Shown: piece after piece, positions 1 to 8,282 of the stretch
How the letters are laid out: every line of letters starts with the position of its first letter
How positions within the stretch are numbered: the first letter of the stretch is position 1
From: Arenibacter sp. ARW7G5Y1
Lineage (GTDB): Bacteria > Bacteroidota > Bacteroidia > Flavobacteriales > Flavobacteriaceae
Direction: 5' to 3'
Length of the DNA stretch: 64,000 nucleotides
Assembly: GCF_003201775.1 (NCBI RefSeq)
Contig: NZ_QJJZ01000009.1
Coordinates: 164,247-228,246 of the forward strand
Notes under the pieces: model-generated
Databases searched by the model: none
Told to the model about the DNA's origin: nothing
What the model saw: the letters and a program-made list of their open reading frames with translations, nothing else
Made by a program: the position numbers and the translations under genes

Positions 1-544
1 TCTTGTAAACCACCTCCATACAATCTTTTATCCAGGGATTGCCCACATGGCAGATGACTATTTTAAGGTCCGGAAAATCTACGGCTACATCATCTATGTG
101 TATGGGGTGGGAGTATTTGATTCTTCCCGTTGGTGAGTAAGTGTCCCCGGAATGAAACATAACCGGGATGTCGTATTCCACTGCCATGTCATAAACTATT
201 TGTAGCCTTTTATCATTAGGGTAGAAAGGTTCATAGCCTGGGTAAAGTTTTAGGCCTTTTATCAGCCCCTCATCCAGAAATTCACTTATTTCCCTTAAGT
301 CCCTATGGGTGTAGTTCAAATAACTGATGCCCGCAACCACCCCAAGATTATCCCGTCCACTAATGGCCTCCACAACCTTCTTGGTACTGGGCCTATGTTC
401 GTTTACCTTATAGGAGGATAACACCAAAGAATAATCTACCTTATTTTCCTGCATGGTTTCGGTTAGTAGGTTTAGGCATTCTTCCAGCGAGACTACCCTG
501 TCTTCATGGTAGTTGTTGATATGTGTGTGGACGTCTATTATCAT
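1..544 (-). CDS. Amidohydrolase family 2 protein, C-terminus outside window
   Basis: The reading frame starts at ATG 544 and runs off the left edge, so 181 codons of the N-terminal part are present. The protein opens with MIIDVHTH, the metal-binding H-x-H of the amidohydrolase TIM barrel. It then shows GLKLYPGYEP (about residue 107), MFHSGD (about 142) and CHVGNPW (about 172), each at the end of a barrel strand. This pattern fits the Amidohydrolase_2 group (ACMSD-like decarboxylases and hydrolases, cytosolic). The substrate cannot be told from the sequence. No signal peptide is seen. The closest neighbour, the small membrane protein at 650, lies about 105 bp upstream on the same strand, so co-transcription is possible. 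Confidence 0.85.
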   Translation of the reverse strand, partial: MIIDVHTHINNYHEDRVVSLEECLNLLTETMQENKVDYSLVLSSYKVNEHRPSTKKVVEAISGRDNLGVVAGISYLNYTHRDLREISEFLDEGLIKGLKLYPGYEPFYPNDKRLQIVYDMAVEYDIPVMFHSGDTYSPTGRIKYSHPIHIDDVAVDFPDLKIVICHVGNPWIKDCMEVVYK

Positions 545-649
545 AAAATTTCAGTTATATTTTTAGGGATATTTCCTTTTTTTTTCAAAGGGTTTCATAG
601 GTAACAGTTTGTTTTTTAGTGTTCAGCAGTAGTTATGTATTTGGAATTT

Positions 650-859
650 TTATAATTTGTCCGACTTATTATATCCTCTTTTTTCCTGATTCTTTTTGGT
701 TTCGTGAATTGTAATTACCATGGCAATAATCAACAGTATCAATGATATAATCCGGCCCCAAAAACCAAAGTCCATTTTGTCCCAAGAGCTGATGAAATTC
801 ACAAAGATCAGTATGGTACTGGCAACAATTAAAAGCAGGGGATAGTTTATTTTTCGCAT
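650..859 (-). CDS. Small two-helix membrane protein
   Basis: This 69-residue protein has two hydrophobic segments (about residues 7-23 and 34-52) separated by a short loop, then a charged Lys-rich tail, so it should sit in the inner membrane. I do not recognise a family. It begins 7 bp after the stop of the VOC gene on the same strand, which suggests a two-gene operon and supports it being real. No catalytic motif is visible. Confidence 0.6.
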   Translation of the reverse strand: MRKINYPLLLIVASTILIFVNFISSWDKMDFGFWGRIISLILLIIAMVITIHETKKNQEKRGYNKSDKL

Positions 860-866
860 TGGCCTA

Positions 867-1562
867 TCATTTTTTCTGGGTGTTTGGATTATTAAGTCTA
901 ACGACCTTTATACATTCATTGTTGAATTCCACATGGTACTGTTTTCCTTTCTCTTGTAATACTAGTTCAAACTCGGAAGGAAAGGCTTTGTCATTGGTAG
1001 GGAACCATCTTCTATGGGCTTTGTCAATACATATAAATAATCCATATTCATCCCCCATGGCACAAAAATTTCCAAACCCTCCATCATAGATCCCAATTCC
1101 CATAGCATCCCTTAAGATACTAAAAACGTTTTCAATATTACTAGTAGGGATTCCAATTTCCGAAATTCCCAGGAACAGTTCCGGTCCAAAATTCCGTTCC
1201 GATCCATTTCTTAAGTTTTTACGCGCTATAAGCTCCACAATATTTTTGTCCGGGTCGTAAAAGTAGATGGCTCTTGCATTCCAGGCCGTGAAATTGATAA
1301 TGTCATCTTGGCCGTCTTTCAAAATGGTAAGTCTGGATTTGATCCATAGCAATGCTTCTTCCTCTTTATTGGCAGGGATATTGATAGCAAAATGATAAGG
1401 TGTAGCCGTTTTTTTTAGTTCAAAATGGAGTAGGGTATAGCCAATTTGAAAGGAAATATTTTTGGAAGATTTTTTCACTACTACCAATCCCAACACTTGA
1501 GAGTAAAACTCAGTTTGCCTCCCAATATGGGAAGTGTATAGGGTCAGTTCCTTAATCTTCAT
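867..1562 (-). CDS. VOC (glyoxalase/bleomycin-resistance fold) family protein
   Basis: At 231 residues the protein has two VOC modules. The first opens with LTLYTSHIGRQTEFYSQVLG, typical of the first beta-alpha unit, and ends near IYFYDPDKNIVELIAR (about 105-120), the usual closing strand with its metal-ligand Glu. A second unit covers about 125-205. The family includes extradiol dioxygenases and glyoxalase-type lyases; this one's substrate is unknown. It is the first gene of a probable pair with the small membrane protein 7 bp downstream. A 56-bp interspersed repeat lies 25 bp upstream of its start. Confidence 0.8.
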   Translation of the reverse strand: MKIKELTLYTSHIGRQTEFYSQVLGLVVVKKSSKNISFQIGYTLLHFELKKTATPYHFAINIPANKEEEALLWIKSRLTILKDGQDDIINFTAWNARAIYFYDPDKNIVELIARKNLRNGSERNFGPELFLGISEIGIPTSNIENVFSILRDAMGIGIYDGGFGNFCAMGDEYGLFICIDKAHRRWFPTNDKAFPSEFELVLQEKGKQYHVEFNNECIKVVRLNNPNTQKK

Positions 1563-1586
1563 TCTTAGGTTATCTTAGCCGGCAAT

Positions 1587-1642
1587 GTAAACTACCTCGG
1601 GGCAAGCCTCGGGGTACTATACCCTTTGGCGGTGCCAATAAA
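1587..1642 (-). repeat. Interspersed 56-bp intergenic repeat, copy 1
   Basis: Read on the minus strand, this element begins TTTATTGGCACCGCC and ends GAGGTAGTTTAC. It is 56 nt long and matches copy 2 (22086-22141) at 54 of 56 positions. Inside are a small inverted repeat around GGGTAT/GTACCC and a directly repeated CCCCGAGG separated by four bases. It lies between the VOC gene and sigZ. Its sequence is much richer in G and C than the surroundings. Confidence 0.85.
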
Positions 1643-1727
1643 TGGATCTTAGATCAAACTTCTGCTTCCCCTAAGATAATAAATATTGAACATTCAACCT
1701 GTACATAGGTTACGGAAAGTTAGGAGA

Positions 1728-2258
1728 CTATTCGCAAATACTACAGTTGGAGTCACCTGTAAGTTTGCCCGCCACATTTATTTCAAATTTACAGCATTCA
1801 TTAAAGTTATGGATAAGAAGTGATTTTGCACGTCTAATCCTTGCTTTAACGTTGGCCAAGCTAATTCCCAATTCTTCTGCCGCTGCCCTTTGGGTTTTGC
1901 CCTGTAGGTACACCAAATGAATTGCTTCTTTGTAAGCTTGGGGTAAGTTGGTTACAAACCGATCAAAACAACAGAATTCCTGATGACCGTCGTTAGTGGA
2001 TGAAATTTCATACCTAGGGTTATGATGCACAGCTTTGGAGGTAAGATGGTAATGATTGGCAATTTCATTTCTAACAATGGTAAATACCCATGCCCTAACT
2101 TTTTCCGAGTCCTTTAAGGTGTTTATTTTTTGATGGATTTTAAGGAAGGCGTTCTGAATTATCTCTCTAGTTGCTTCCTCATCTTTTACTTTTTTCAAAA
2201 TAAAAAAGTAAATTTCGCTATAGTGTTTTTTCCAAATGTCTGCCGTTTCAATCTTCAT
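1728..2258 (-). CDS. sigZ: RNA polymerase sigma factor, SigZ type, with Cys-rich tail
   Basis: This 176-residue group 4 (ECF-like) sigma factor has region 2 at about 10-75 (EEATREIIQNAFLKIHQK; AWVFTIVRNEIANHY for promoter -10 recognition). Region 4 lies at about 104-150, with the helix-turn-helix GKTQRAAAEELGISLANVKA. It directs RNA polymerase to a special promoter set. Beyond region 4 there is a short tail with adjacent Cys155-Cys156 and a closing Cys172-x-x-Cys175; another Cys pair is at 96-97 in the linker. No anti-sigma gene follows. A metallothionein-like gene sits 42 bp upstream on the same strand, so a thiol or metal role for the tail is plausible but inferred. Confidence 0.85.
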   Translation of the reverse strand: MKIETADIWKKHYSEIYFFILKKVKDEEATREIIQNAFLKIHQKINTLKDSEKVRAWVFTIVRNEIANHYHLTSKAVHHNPRYEISSTNDGHQEFCCFDRFVTNLPQAYKEAIHLVYLQGKTQRAAAEELGISLANVKARIRRAKSLLIHNFNECCKFEINVAGKLTGDSNCSICE

Positions 2259-2273
2259 AAGTATAATATACGA

Positions 2274-2302
2274 GGTTGGCCTTGAAAGACCAACCTTTTT
2301 TT
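2274..2302. terminator. Hairpin between metallothionein-like gene and sigZ
   Basis: GGTTGGCC at 2274-2281 pairs with GACCAACC at 2288-2295 around a 6-nt loop (8 bp, one G-T pair). Seven T residues follow on the plus strand. In the plus direction this has intrinsic-terminator shape and would stop antisense transcription before it enters the small Cys-rich gene. In the minus direction it lies between the Cys-rich gene and sigZ with no T-run, so there it could act only as an mRNA processing or stability element. Confidence 0.45.
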
Positions 2303-2414
2303 AACAACATTCACATTTGCTACAATCGCATTTACTGCAAGGACAATTTTTTTCCAAACAGTTCTCACAATTACATTTGGTGCATTCGCATTGGATACAT
2401 TTACAATTGTTCAT
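2301..2414 (-). CDS. Metallothionein-like Cys-rich mini-protein (37 aa)
   Basis: Translating 2414 to 2301 on the minus strand gives an uninterrupted 37-residue peptide starting MNNCKCIQCECTKCNC and ending CDCSKCECC. It has 14 cysteines in 37 residues, arranged as repeated CxC and CxxC units, with Lys and Glu between them and no aromatic residues. This is the composition of a metallothionein, a cytosolic protein that binds soft metals (Zn, Cu, Cd) through thiolate clusters. The CxC-x2-CxC spacing is regular, which random sequence would not give. It lies directly upstream of, and co-directional with, sigZ. It falls below the length cut of most gene callers. It does not obviously match the GatA or SmtA metallothionein patterns, so the family name is by composition only. 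Confidence 0.75.
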   Translation of the reverse strand: MNNCKCIQCECTKCNCENCLEKNCPCSKCDCSKCECC

Positions 2415-2629
2415 TTCTAAAAGATTTAAAGTTTATTAAGGAGACCAACTTTGGCCAAAAAGGATACAAAAAAAATAGGTGATTTTGTGTGATATTTTGG
2501 CAGGTTGATAAAAGATAAAGGCTAAACACGCTTCAGGATTATATTCTTACGAGAATTACCCCTAAAATTTCCATGTTAGGATGTCCCATATACTTTGTAA
2601 TCATTACCGTATATAAAAAACACTGAAGC

Positions 2630-3745
2630 TCAAAAAATATTTTGTCTTATCCTTTTCGGTTGCACGGAGACACTGGTAACCACCTCAAAATCAATGATGC
2701 CCAAAACCAATTCCTCCTGGGTAAGTACCTCTACTTTCCACAAGCCTTCCTTTATATTGTTCTTGTAGGTATATCCCCTATAACCGCCATCACGCCCTCC
2801 AGTAATATCGTAACCAATATCCTCTATAATTTCCCAGTCCTGGGTAGCATCATTATACCATTTCCAACGATGAAAAACTGTTTTCTTTAAGCTGGTAGGA
2901 GCAAATATGGATGAAAACACATAGACATTTTCATTGGGTTTCTGTATAAATTTTAGTCTGTGCTTTCTCCAGAACACATACCAATCATCCGTTTCGTAGG
3001 TAACAAGGTAGTTGTTGTTGTCTTTTGTAACTTGATGGGCTACTATGCCATTGCTTAGGGCTAGGGGTACCGGTGGGATAAGCTTGAAAAAATAGAATGT
3101 GTTGATCATGATGTATATGAAAAACACAATCCCTATGAGTTTTCCCAGGTGTATTTCGGATCTTGTACTTGGACTTGCACGATAAATAATAGCGATAAGA
3201 GCCAGCGTACTGAATAAACTTAAGAGACCCGAAAGTATAAAAATATTGGGACTCATTTCCTTGATCAGCACAGGCACCATAAAGGTGAAAAAAGTAAAAC
3301 TGATAAAAAAATATACACTGAATTGTAAGTATTTATTGGATATTCTTTTTTTTAGAATTTCATTCGCAAATAATAGTACAAGGAGTATGATCAGGAAGAA
3401 GACCGTTTTGGACATGGATACGCTACGTGAAAAATAAATAACATAGGCACTGGAGAGCCCACCAAAGAAAAATTGTATGGCCAATGGATAGTATTCTTTA
3501 AACCTATCAAGTATGGTATTGTTCCATTTACCATCATCGGCTAGGTTGTAAAGGTAGAGGGTAATGGTCAACGAGGTCATGTGCAGGCAGAGTACGCTAA
3601 GGTCGTATAACCTATCTATGCGTCCTAAGGTAAGGGTGTCAAATATAAACCCCCCAATGAAAAATAGGATGGGAGCGTATTTTTCATGCTTTCTGATAAA
3701 TCCGAGTAACCGGCTATTCCTAAACTGTACCAAGCTTCTTTTCAT
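2630..3745 (-). CDS. Multi-pass membrane protein with C-terminal DUF2914 domain
   Basis: The 371-residue protein has about seven hydrophobic segments over roughly residues 24-225. A soluble C-terminal domain follows (about 230-360) with the pattern FHRWKWYNDATQDWEIIEDI and GRDGGYRGYTYKNNIKEGLWKVEV. This beta-rich region with W/Y-rich strands and the closing G-x-W-x-V-x-V matches the DUF2914 family of unknown function, which is expected to face the periplasm. The gene stands alone, with no co-directional neighbour closer than 100 bp. Confidence 0.75.
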   Translation of the reverse strand: MKRSLVQFRNSRLLGFIRKHEKYAPILFFIGGFIFDTLTLGRIDRLYDLSVLCLHMTSLTITLYLYNLADDGKWNNTILDRFKEYYPLAIQFFFGGLSSAYVIYFSRSVSMSKTVFFLIILLVLLFANEILKKRISNKYLQFSVYFFISFTFFTFMVPVLIKEMSPNIFILSGLLSLFSTLALIAIIYRASPSTRSEIHLGKLIGIVFFIYIMINTFYFFKLIPPVPLALSNGIVAHQVTKDNNNYLVTYETDDWYVFWRKHRLKFIQKPNENVYVFSSIFAPTSLKKTVFHRWKWYNDATQDWEIIEDIGYDITGGRDGGYRGYTYKNNIKEGLWKVEVLTQEELVLGIIDFEVVTSVSVQPKRIRQNIF

Positions 3746-3869
3746 CCCATTGTTGAGTACGTAAATTTATAGCACAAAAGGCAATTTCAATAACCCGTAT
3801 CAACAAGTTTTTGCTTCTACCACCTTAAGATTTGGCGTAAATTAATTTTATGATCTAATTAAGGAAACC

Positions 3870-4982
3870 TTATTTTCCACCGTATAACTTATAAACTTCC
3901 GTTCCTGCGCTAAGAAAGGCTCCCGTACCATAAACTTCAGTCTTGTCGGCCCAAGCCTTGCCAGGTGCGGCACCAATAGGCTGAACATAACCTAGCATGC
4001 CTTCAGGGGTAACATGGCTTATTAAGGTGTTCCATCCCTTCTTTACAGAAGGGGCATAAGTGTTCTTATCCAAAATGCCCTGGTTTATGCCCCAGGCCAG
4101 ACCGTAAACATTAAATGCGGTTCCACTGGTCTCTGGAGTGGGATAAAATTTCTGCCCCAATAAACTCATAGCCCAGTGCCCTTCGGGCGTCTGGATTTTC
4201 AGGAGTTTGGCAGCCATTTTTTTGTATATATTCAGGAAATATTTGTACTCCTTGCTTTGAGGATCCAATTCGTTCATTACATTAACGAGTCCGGCAAATA
4301 CCCAACCGTTGCCCCTGGACCAAAATATCTTAGTGCCGTTGTCCAATTTACCCATATAGTTTTCGTCCCTATAGTATAGGCTTTCTTTTTTATCGAAAAG
4401 AAAATCGGTGGTGGCTTTGAATTCTGTCAACATGAAATCCAGGTATTTTTTATCACCGGTTACATTATACAATTTTGCCCAGACTGGTGGGGACATAAAA
4501 AGGGCGTCACACCAATTCCAACGATCCTGGTGAAAAGGGGTATTCCAGTGAAGGGAACTTTGCGAAGGATGGTACATTATAAAATTAAACTGTTCTTTAG
4601 TGGGTTCTATCATAGCCTTGTCCTGATACTTTCTGTAAAGATCAATATACAATTGCCCAACGGTATGATCATCTGCATGGTATTTTCTACTGTGCAGTTG
4701 CCATTCATGCTTTTGCCCAATGTCTTTGAGCCACTCATAATATTTGTCATTATTGGCCATAGCCGCCCATTTTACCATTCCGACGTACAAGGCCCCGTTG
4801 GTCCAATCCAAAGGGTGATGTGGTTTGTCATGTCCACTGTACAACCCCTGGAAATTATCTATCTGCCAGTTGGCCACTTTTTCCATGATTTTGGTAACTT
4901 CGGACGGATTTATTTCCTGTGCATGTGTATGCGCAGTTAAAACGAGCATTAGAAAAGCTATTATAGTATTTGATTTGTTCAT
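3870..4982 (-). CDS. Secreted GH105 unsaturated glucuronyl/rhamnogalacturonyl hydrolase
   Basis: The 370-residue protein starts with a signal peptide (about 1-21, ending THAQ) and forms one alpha/alpha-barrel. It carries the GH105 signatures HPLDWTNGALYVGM (about 56-69), YHADDHTVGQLY (101-112) and WNWCDALFMSPP (155-166). Asp159 in the last motif aligns with the catalytic Asp of YteR. The family hydrates and cleaves the unsaturated uronate left at the non-reducing end by polysaccharide lyases (from rhamnogalacturonan, ulvan or similar). Length is normal for the family. A TATCTTGC stretch about 40 bp upstream resembles the flavobacterial -7 element. No lyase lies next to it, so the target glycan is unknown. 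Confidence 0.9.
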   Translation of the reverse strand: MNKSNTIIAFLMLVLTAHTHAQEINPSEVTKIMEKVANWQIDNFQGLYSGHDKPHHPLDWTNGALYVGMVKWAAMANNDKYYEWLKDIGQKHEWQLHSRKYHADDHTVGQLYIDLYRKYQDKAMIEPTKEQFNFIMYHPSQSSLHWNTPFHQDRWNWCDALFMSPPVWAKLYNVTGDKKYLDFMLTEFKATTDFLFDKKESLYYRDENYMGKLDNGTKIFWSRGNGWVFAGLVNVMNELDPQSKEYKYFLNIYKKMAAKLLKIQTPEGHWAMSLLGQKFYPTPETSGTAFNVYGLAWGINQGILDKNTYAPSVKKGWNTLISHVTPEGMLGYVQPIGAAPGKAWADKTEVYGTGAFLSAGTEVYKLYGGK

Positions 4983-5181
4983 TGGTAAAGTATTTTTTGT
5001 GTTGAATATTCTTACGCTATTAGACAGGCAAGATAGTAAAAATAATGTAGCACTGAATTGTGAAATTAAGGTCGGTACCTCCTTATAAATTTAATGAGGA
5101 TGATAGGTATCGGGGCAATATATTGTAAAACCCGGAATTGGGATGAATTATGATTTTAGAATGTATAGGGCAACAATGGTA

Positions 5182-5580
5182 CTATTTACTTTTTGATAGG
5201 GCGGTAAGGACCTGCATTGCTTTTTCCGAATCTTTGGTATCCACAAAAATGTGGTCGTGGTAATATCCGGCAATGACATTGCAGCTTATGTCATTTTTGG
5301 CCAAAGCTGCGGAAAACGCGGCAGTTAAACCAACTGCTTCCAAAGAGGAATGAATTTTTAAGGTAATCCAAGAGGCTACGTATTCGTAGGGAAGCTGTAA
5401 GTGGTCTGCCTTGATCTTTTCGATTATAATAGTGGTCCCTTCATTTTCCTTGAACTCACCTATCGTATCCTTTCGATCCACGGTACTTATATCATCCACT
5501 GTACAAAAAACGTACTCGCCCTTATTTAATTGGGGAGACATGTTATTTATTAACTTGGACATATTGGTTTCTCCAATCAT
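5182..5580 (-). CDS. ACT domain-containing protein
   Basis: This 132-residue cytosolic protein has two ACT-like halves. The N-terminal half contains YVFCTVDDISTV (23-34). The C-terminal half (about 68-130) shows WITLKIHSSLEAVGLTAAFS and ISCNVIAGYYHDHIFV, the beta-alpha-beta pattern of the ACT fold in the COG3602 group, which is annotated as amino-acid-binding. No enzymatic domain is attached. Two starts are possible, Met1 or Met7 (MSKLINN). It stands alone between GH105 and the oxidoreductase. Confidence 0.8.
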   Translation of the reverse strand: MIGETNMSKLINNMSPQLNKGEYVFCTVDDISTVDRKDTIGEFKENEGTTIIIEKIKADHLQLPYEYVASWITLKIHSSLEAVGLTAAFSAALAKNDISCNVIAGYYHDHIFVDTKDSEKAMQVLTALSKSK

Positions 5581-5717
5581 CTATTTTAAATTTTTGAGGT
5601 ACATAAATAATAGCCTATTCAATTGAAATATTATGTTCACTTTTACTTAATTACCATGTTTGGTATCAACTTTCCCAAAAGGAATGGATTTGAATCCCCA
5701 TTACGCAGTGGAAATAT

Positions 5718-6893
5718 CTATAATCCAACATTTATTTTATGGGCTCGTTGTTGTCCAATTAAAGCCAATTCAGTGGCTAGGAAACAATGGTCTTGGGTCA
5801 TAGCGGTTTCCGTTCGTTGCACCACATCGTTTACCAATTGTTCGCCATAGGGCATATAGATATTGGAACAATCGTAATATTTTGTTTCTTTCTGGTTCAC
5901 TAAAAATAGATGATTACCACCTTCTCGGCCTGCAATGTCTATATATTTTCTCATTTCTATATAGCCTTCCGTCCCCAAAATAAAGGTACGGCCATCCCCC
6001 CAAGTGCCCAGGCCGTCAGGTGTAAACCAGTCGATCCTGATGTAGCCGGTAGCGTGCGGACTTCTAACGCTCATATCCCCAAAATCCTGGTAGGTAGGAT
6101 TATGTAAATTCTTAAAATTTCCAATTTGCGAATAATTGACTTCCGCTTGTTGGGAGTTGGTGTAAAAAAGAAATTGATCGCACTGGTGGGAACCTATATC
6201 ACATAAAATTCCTCCTGCTTTGTTAGGATCAAAAAACCATTCGGCACGAGTTTCGGGTCGCATACGATGGGGCCCTAGTCCAATTGTCTGAACAACCTTT
6301 CCTATAGCTCCTGCGCTTACTAGTTCTGCAGCTTTTACAGAGGCCGGATTTCCTAAGCGCTCACTATAGACTATTGAATAGATTCGCTTTGTTTCCTTTT
6401 GTACTTTTTTTACTTCTTTCAACTGTTCCAAGGTAAGGATACCTGGTTTGTCCGCCATAAAATCCTTTCCGGATTGCATTACTCGAATTCCTAGAGGAGC
6501 CCTTTCTATAGGAATGGAAGCGCTGGCCACGAGCTGAATTCTGTTGTCCTCAATAATTTCATTTTCGCTTTTTGCGATTTTTACTTTAGGGTATCGTTTA
6601 ATGAATTGCTGCAATAATTCAGGTTCCTTGGCATAAACGGCCACCAAACTTCCACCTCCGTTAATTAAGGAGTCTACCATACCGTATATATGGCCATGGT
6701 TCAATCCTATAACCGAAAATTTAATGGATTCCTTGATTTTGGACGGTTTATTGGATGGTAATTTAATTTCTTCCGGTCTCGAGGTATTATGTAAGTTGTG
6801 GCCAAAAAGGTGGGTCGGGATCATGGCTGCTCCAGCTATTCCTGCTACTGAAGCAAAGGATTGACTTATAAATTTACGTCTATTGAATGACAT
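5718..6893 (-). CDS. Tat-exported Gfo/Idh/MocA family oxidoreductase
   Basis: The 391-residue protein has a twin-arginine leader (NRRKFISQSFASVAGIAGAA), so it is predicted to be exported folded with its cofactor. The Rossmann domain follows at about 55-175 (KFSVIGLNHGHIYGMV, then FMADKPGI, the equivalent of the EKP motif). The C-terminal catalytic half contains GGILCDIGSHQCDQFLFYT (about 230), where the Gfo/Idh family has G-x-x-x-D-x-x-x-H. This family oxidises or reduces sugars at C3 or similar positions using NAD(P). The substrate is not known. It has no operon partner within 200 bp. Confidence 0.88.
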   Translation of the reverse strand: MSFNRRKFISQSFASVAGIAGAAMIPTHLFGHNLHNTSRPEEIKLPSNKPSKIKESIKFSVIGLNHGHIYGMVDSLINGGGSLVAVYAKEPELLQQFIKRYPKVKIAKSENEIIEDNRIQLVASASIPIERAPLGIRVMQSGKDFMADKPGILTLEQLKEVKKVQKETKRIYSIVYSERLGNPASVKAAELVSAGAIGKVVQTIGLGPHRMRPETRAEWFFDPNKAGGILCDIGSHQCDQFLFYTNSQQAEVNYSQIGNFKNLHNPTYQDFGDMSVRSPHATGYIRIDWFTPDGLGTWGDGRTFILGTEGYIEMRKYIDIAGREGGNHLFLVNQKETKYYDCSNIYMPYGEQLVNDVVQRTETAMTQDHCFLATELALIGQQRAHKINVGL

Positions 6894-7093
6894 TTGTTTT
6901 GGTTTTAAGTTTTTGAAATATAAGTTTAAACTTTGAATTATCGGTAAAAAGGGATATTCATTCTCTATTAGAGGAATCCGCTATATATGTCAACAAGCTA
7001 TTAAGCTCTGTTCATAGTGGTATGATAATTATCATTTAAAATAAACCGATTAATAAATACTTTTAGAATAAAATAATTCAAAAATCAAATATT

Positions 7094-7417
7094 ATGTCCA
7101 ATATTAACTATGGTACAACTAAAAGAATTTACTGGTTTTTAATAATTCTATCGATTATAATCGGTTATGTTTTCTATGGTGCTTTGAAAGACCAATTTGG
7201 TCTGCCCTTCCTTATTTTTTTCTCGGGTGTCCCTTTCTTTTTATTCGTTACAGGGAGTTTTGGTTTGATGTGGCCAAAAATTAAACCCGCAGGGGATGAG
7301 GTGTATATTAGTCATGCCTTGTTAATAGGGTTTCTTTTTATTGTTCTATTTTTTATTCATGTTTGGATTATTTTACCACGTATTTGTCCGGATTTCGGTG
7401 CATGCTTAGGTGTTTAA
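7094..7417 (+). CDS. Small membrane protein, three hydrophobic segments
   Basis: The 107-residue protein has hydrophobic stretches at about 13-31, 38-58 and 74-92, and ends in a short tail with two Cys residues (RICPDFGACLGV). I do not recognise a family. It is the only plus-strand gene between 1 and 15.9 kb and divergent from the Tat oxidoreductase. Its codon use does not look foreign. Confidence 0.6.
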   Translation: MSNINYGTTKRIYWFLIILSIIIGYVFYGALKDQFGLPFLIFFSGVPFFLFVTGSFGLMWPKIKPAGDEVYISHALLIGFLFIVLFFIHVWIILPRICPDFGACLGV

Positions 7418-7610
7418 TTTCAAAATGAGACAACGAAAGAAAACTATAAATAATTGAGACTGATTATCTTTTTTATTTGCCGTTTTTGTTTGGTATGTCT
7501 TAGTAAAGGAAAGCAGGGAAAGTGAGGGAATGTTGATCTTCTCCCAGCCCACCGTCTTTAGTATTAGGATGTAATGTACATAATCTCCTGCCCATACAAT
7601 TTAGTTTGGG

Positions 7611-8164
7611 TCAAACTCTCAATGAGCCCTGGAATCCTCTAGCGGCATAATAGGAATCTGCACCATTATGATAAATGAATATATGGACATACCTATAATT
7701 GGTAAAATGAGCTCCTCCAATTTGTCTAATATTGGTAGGAGTATGTATCCAGTTAGAGGTTTTTGTATCAAATTTCCCTAGTTTTTGTAGTTTTCTATAG
7801 TCTTTCTCGGTTATCATTTGGACTCCCACAGCCATTTCACAGGTATTTTGTTCGGGCTTGAATTTTTTTTCTGGATTCTTGTGCCCCTTGATCATAGCAG
7901 GCACTTCTTATTCCTACGGGACTTTCAGCTGAGCAATCAATAAACGTAATCACCACTTGCTTCATCAAAATCCACAACATCTGGTTCACCACTGGTTTTT
8001 TCCATTTTTATAAGTGTCCAACGTTTACCTGGGTTGTCAATGAGTTTATTTTCTATGGCCTGTCAATCAAGGCTTTTGTGCCGATGCAGGTTTTGATAAA
8101 AACGGTCTTTTAAAACTTCCAGTAATGTGGTCCGTTCTTTTGTAGGTAATATCTTTTTTATCAT
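7611..8164 (-). pseudogene. DUF4256 family protein, broken by one stop and two frameshifts
   Basis: Reading across frames from ATG 8164 recovers nearly a full DUF4256 protein. The pieces in order are: RFYQNLHRHKSLD followed by TGA, where the family has Trp; GEPDVVDFDEASGDYV; a frame change into FIDCSAESPVGIRSACYDQ; AQESRKK; and a second frame change at a run of eight A (7863-7870) into FKPEQNTCEMAVGVQMITE. The intact C-terminal half is the open frame 7611-7904, ending RGFQGSLRV at the natural family C-terminus. Three independent lesions make this a decayed gene rather than a sequencing error. A partial product from an internal GTG at 7904 is possible but unlikely to fold. Confidence 0.8.
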
Positions 8165-8282
8165 GAATGGACAAATTTTTAGGGGCCATTAGCTATAGGC
8201 GATGGTGAACTCCTTTCAATTTGAAATAAAAATAACCCATTTTCATCATTTTAGGGATATCTTGGAAAGCTTGGGAATAAAA

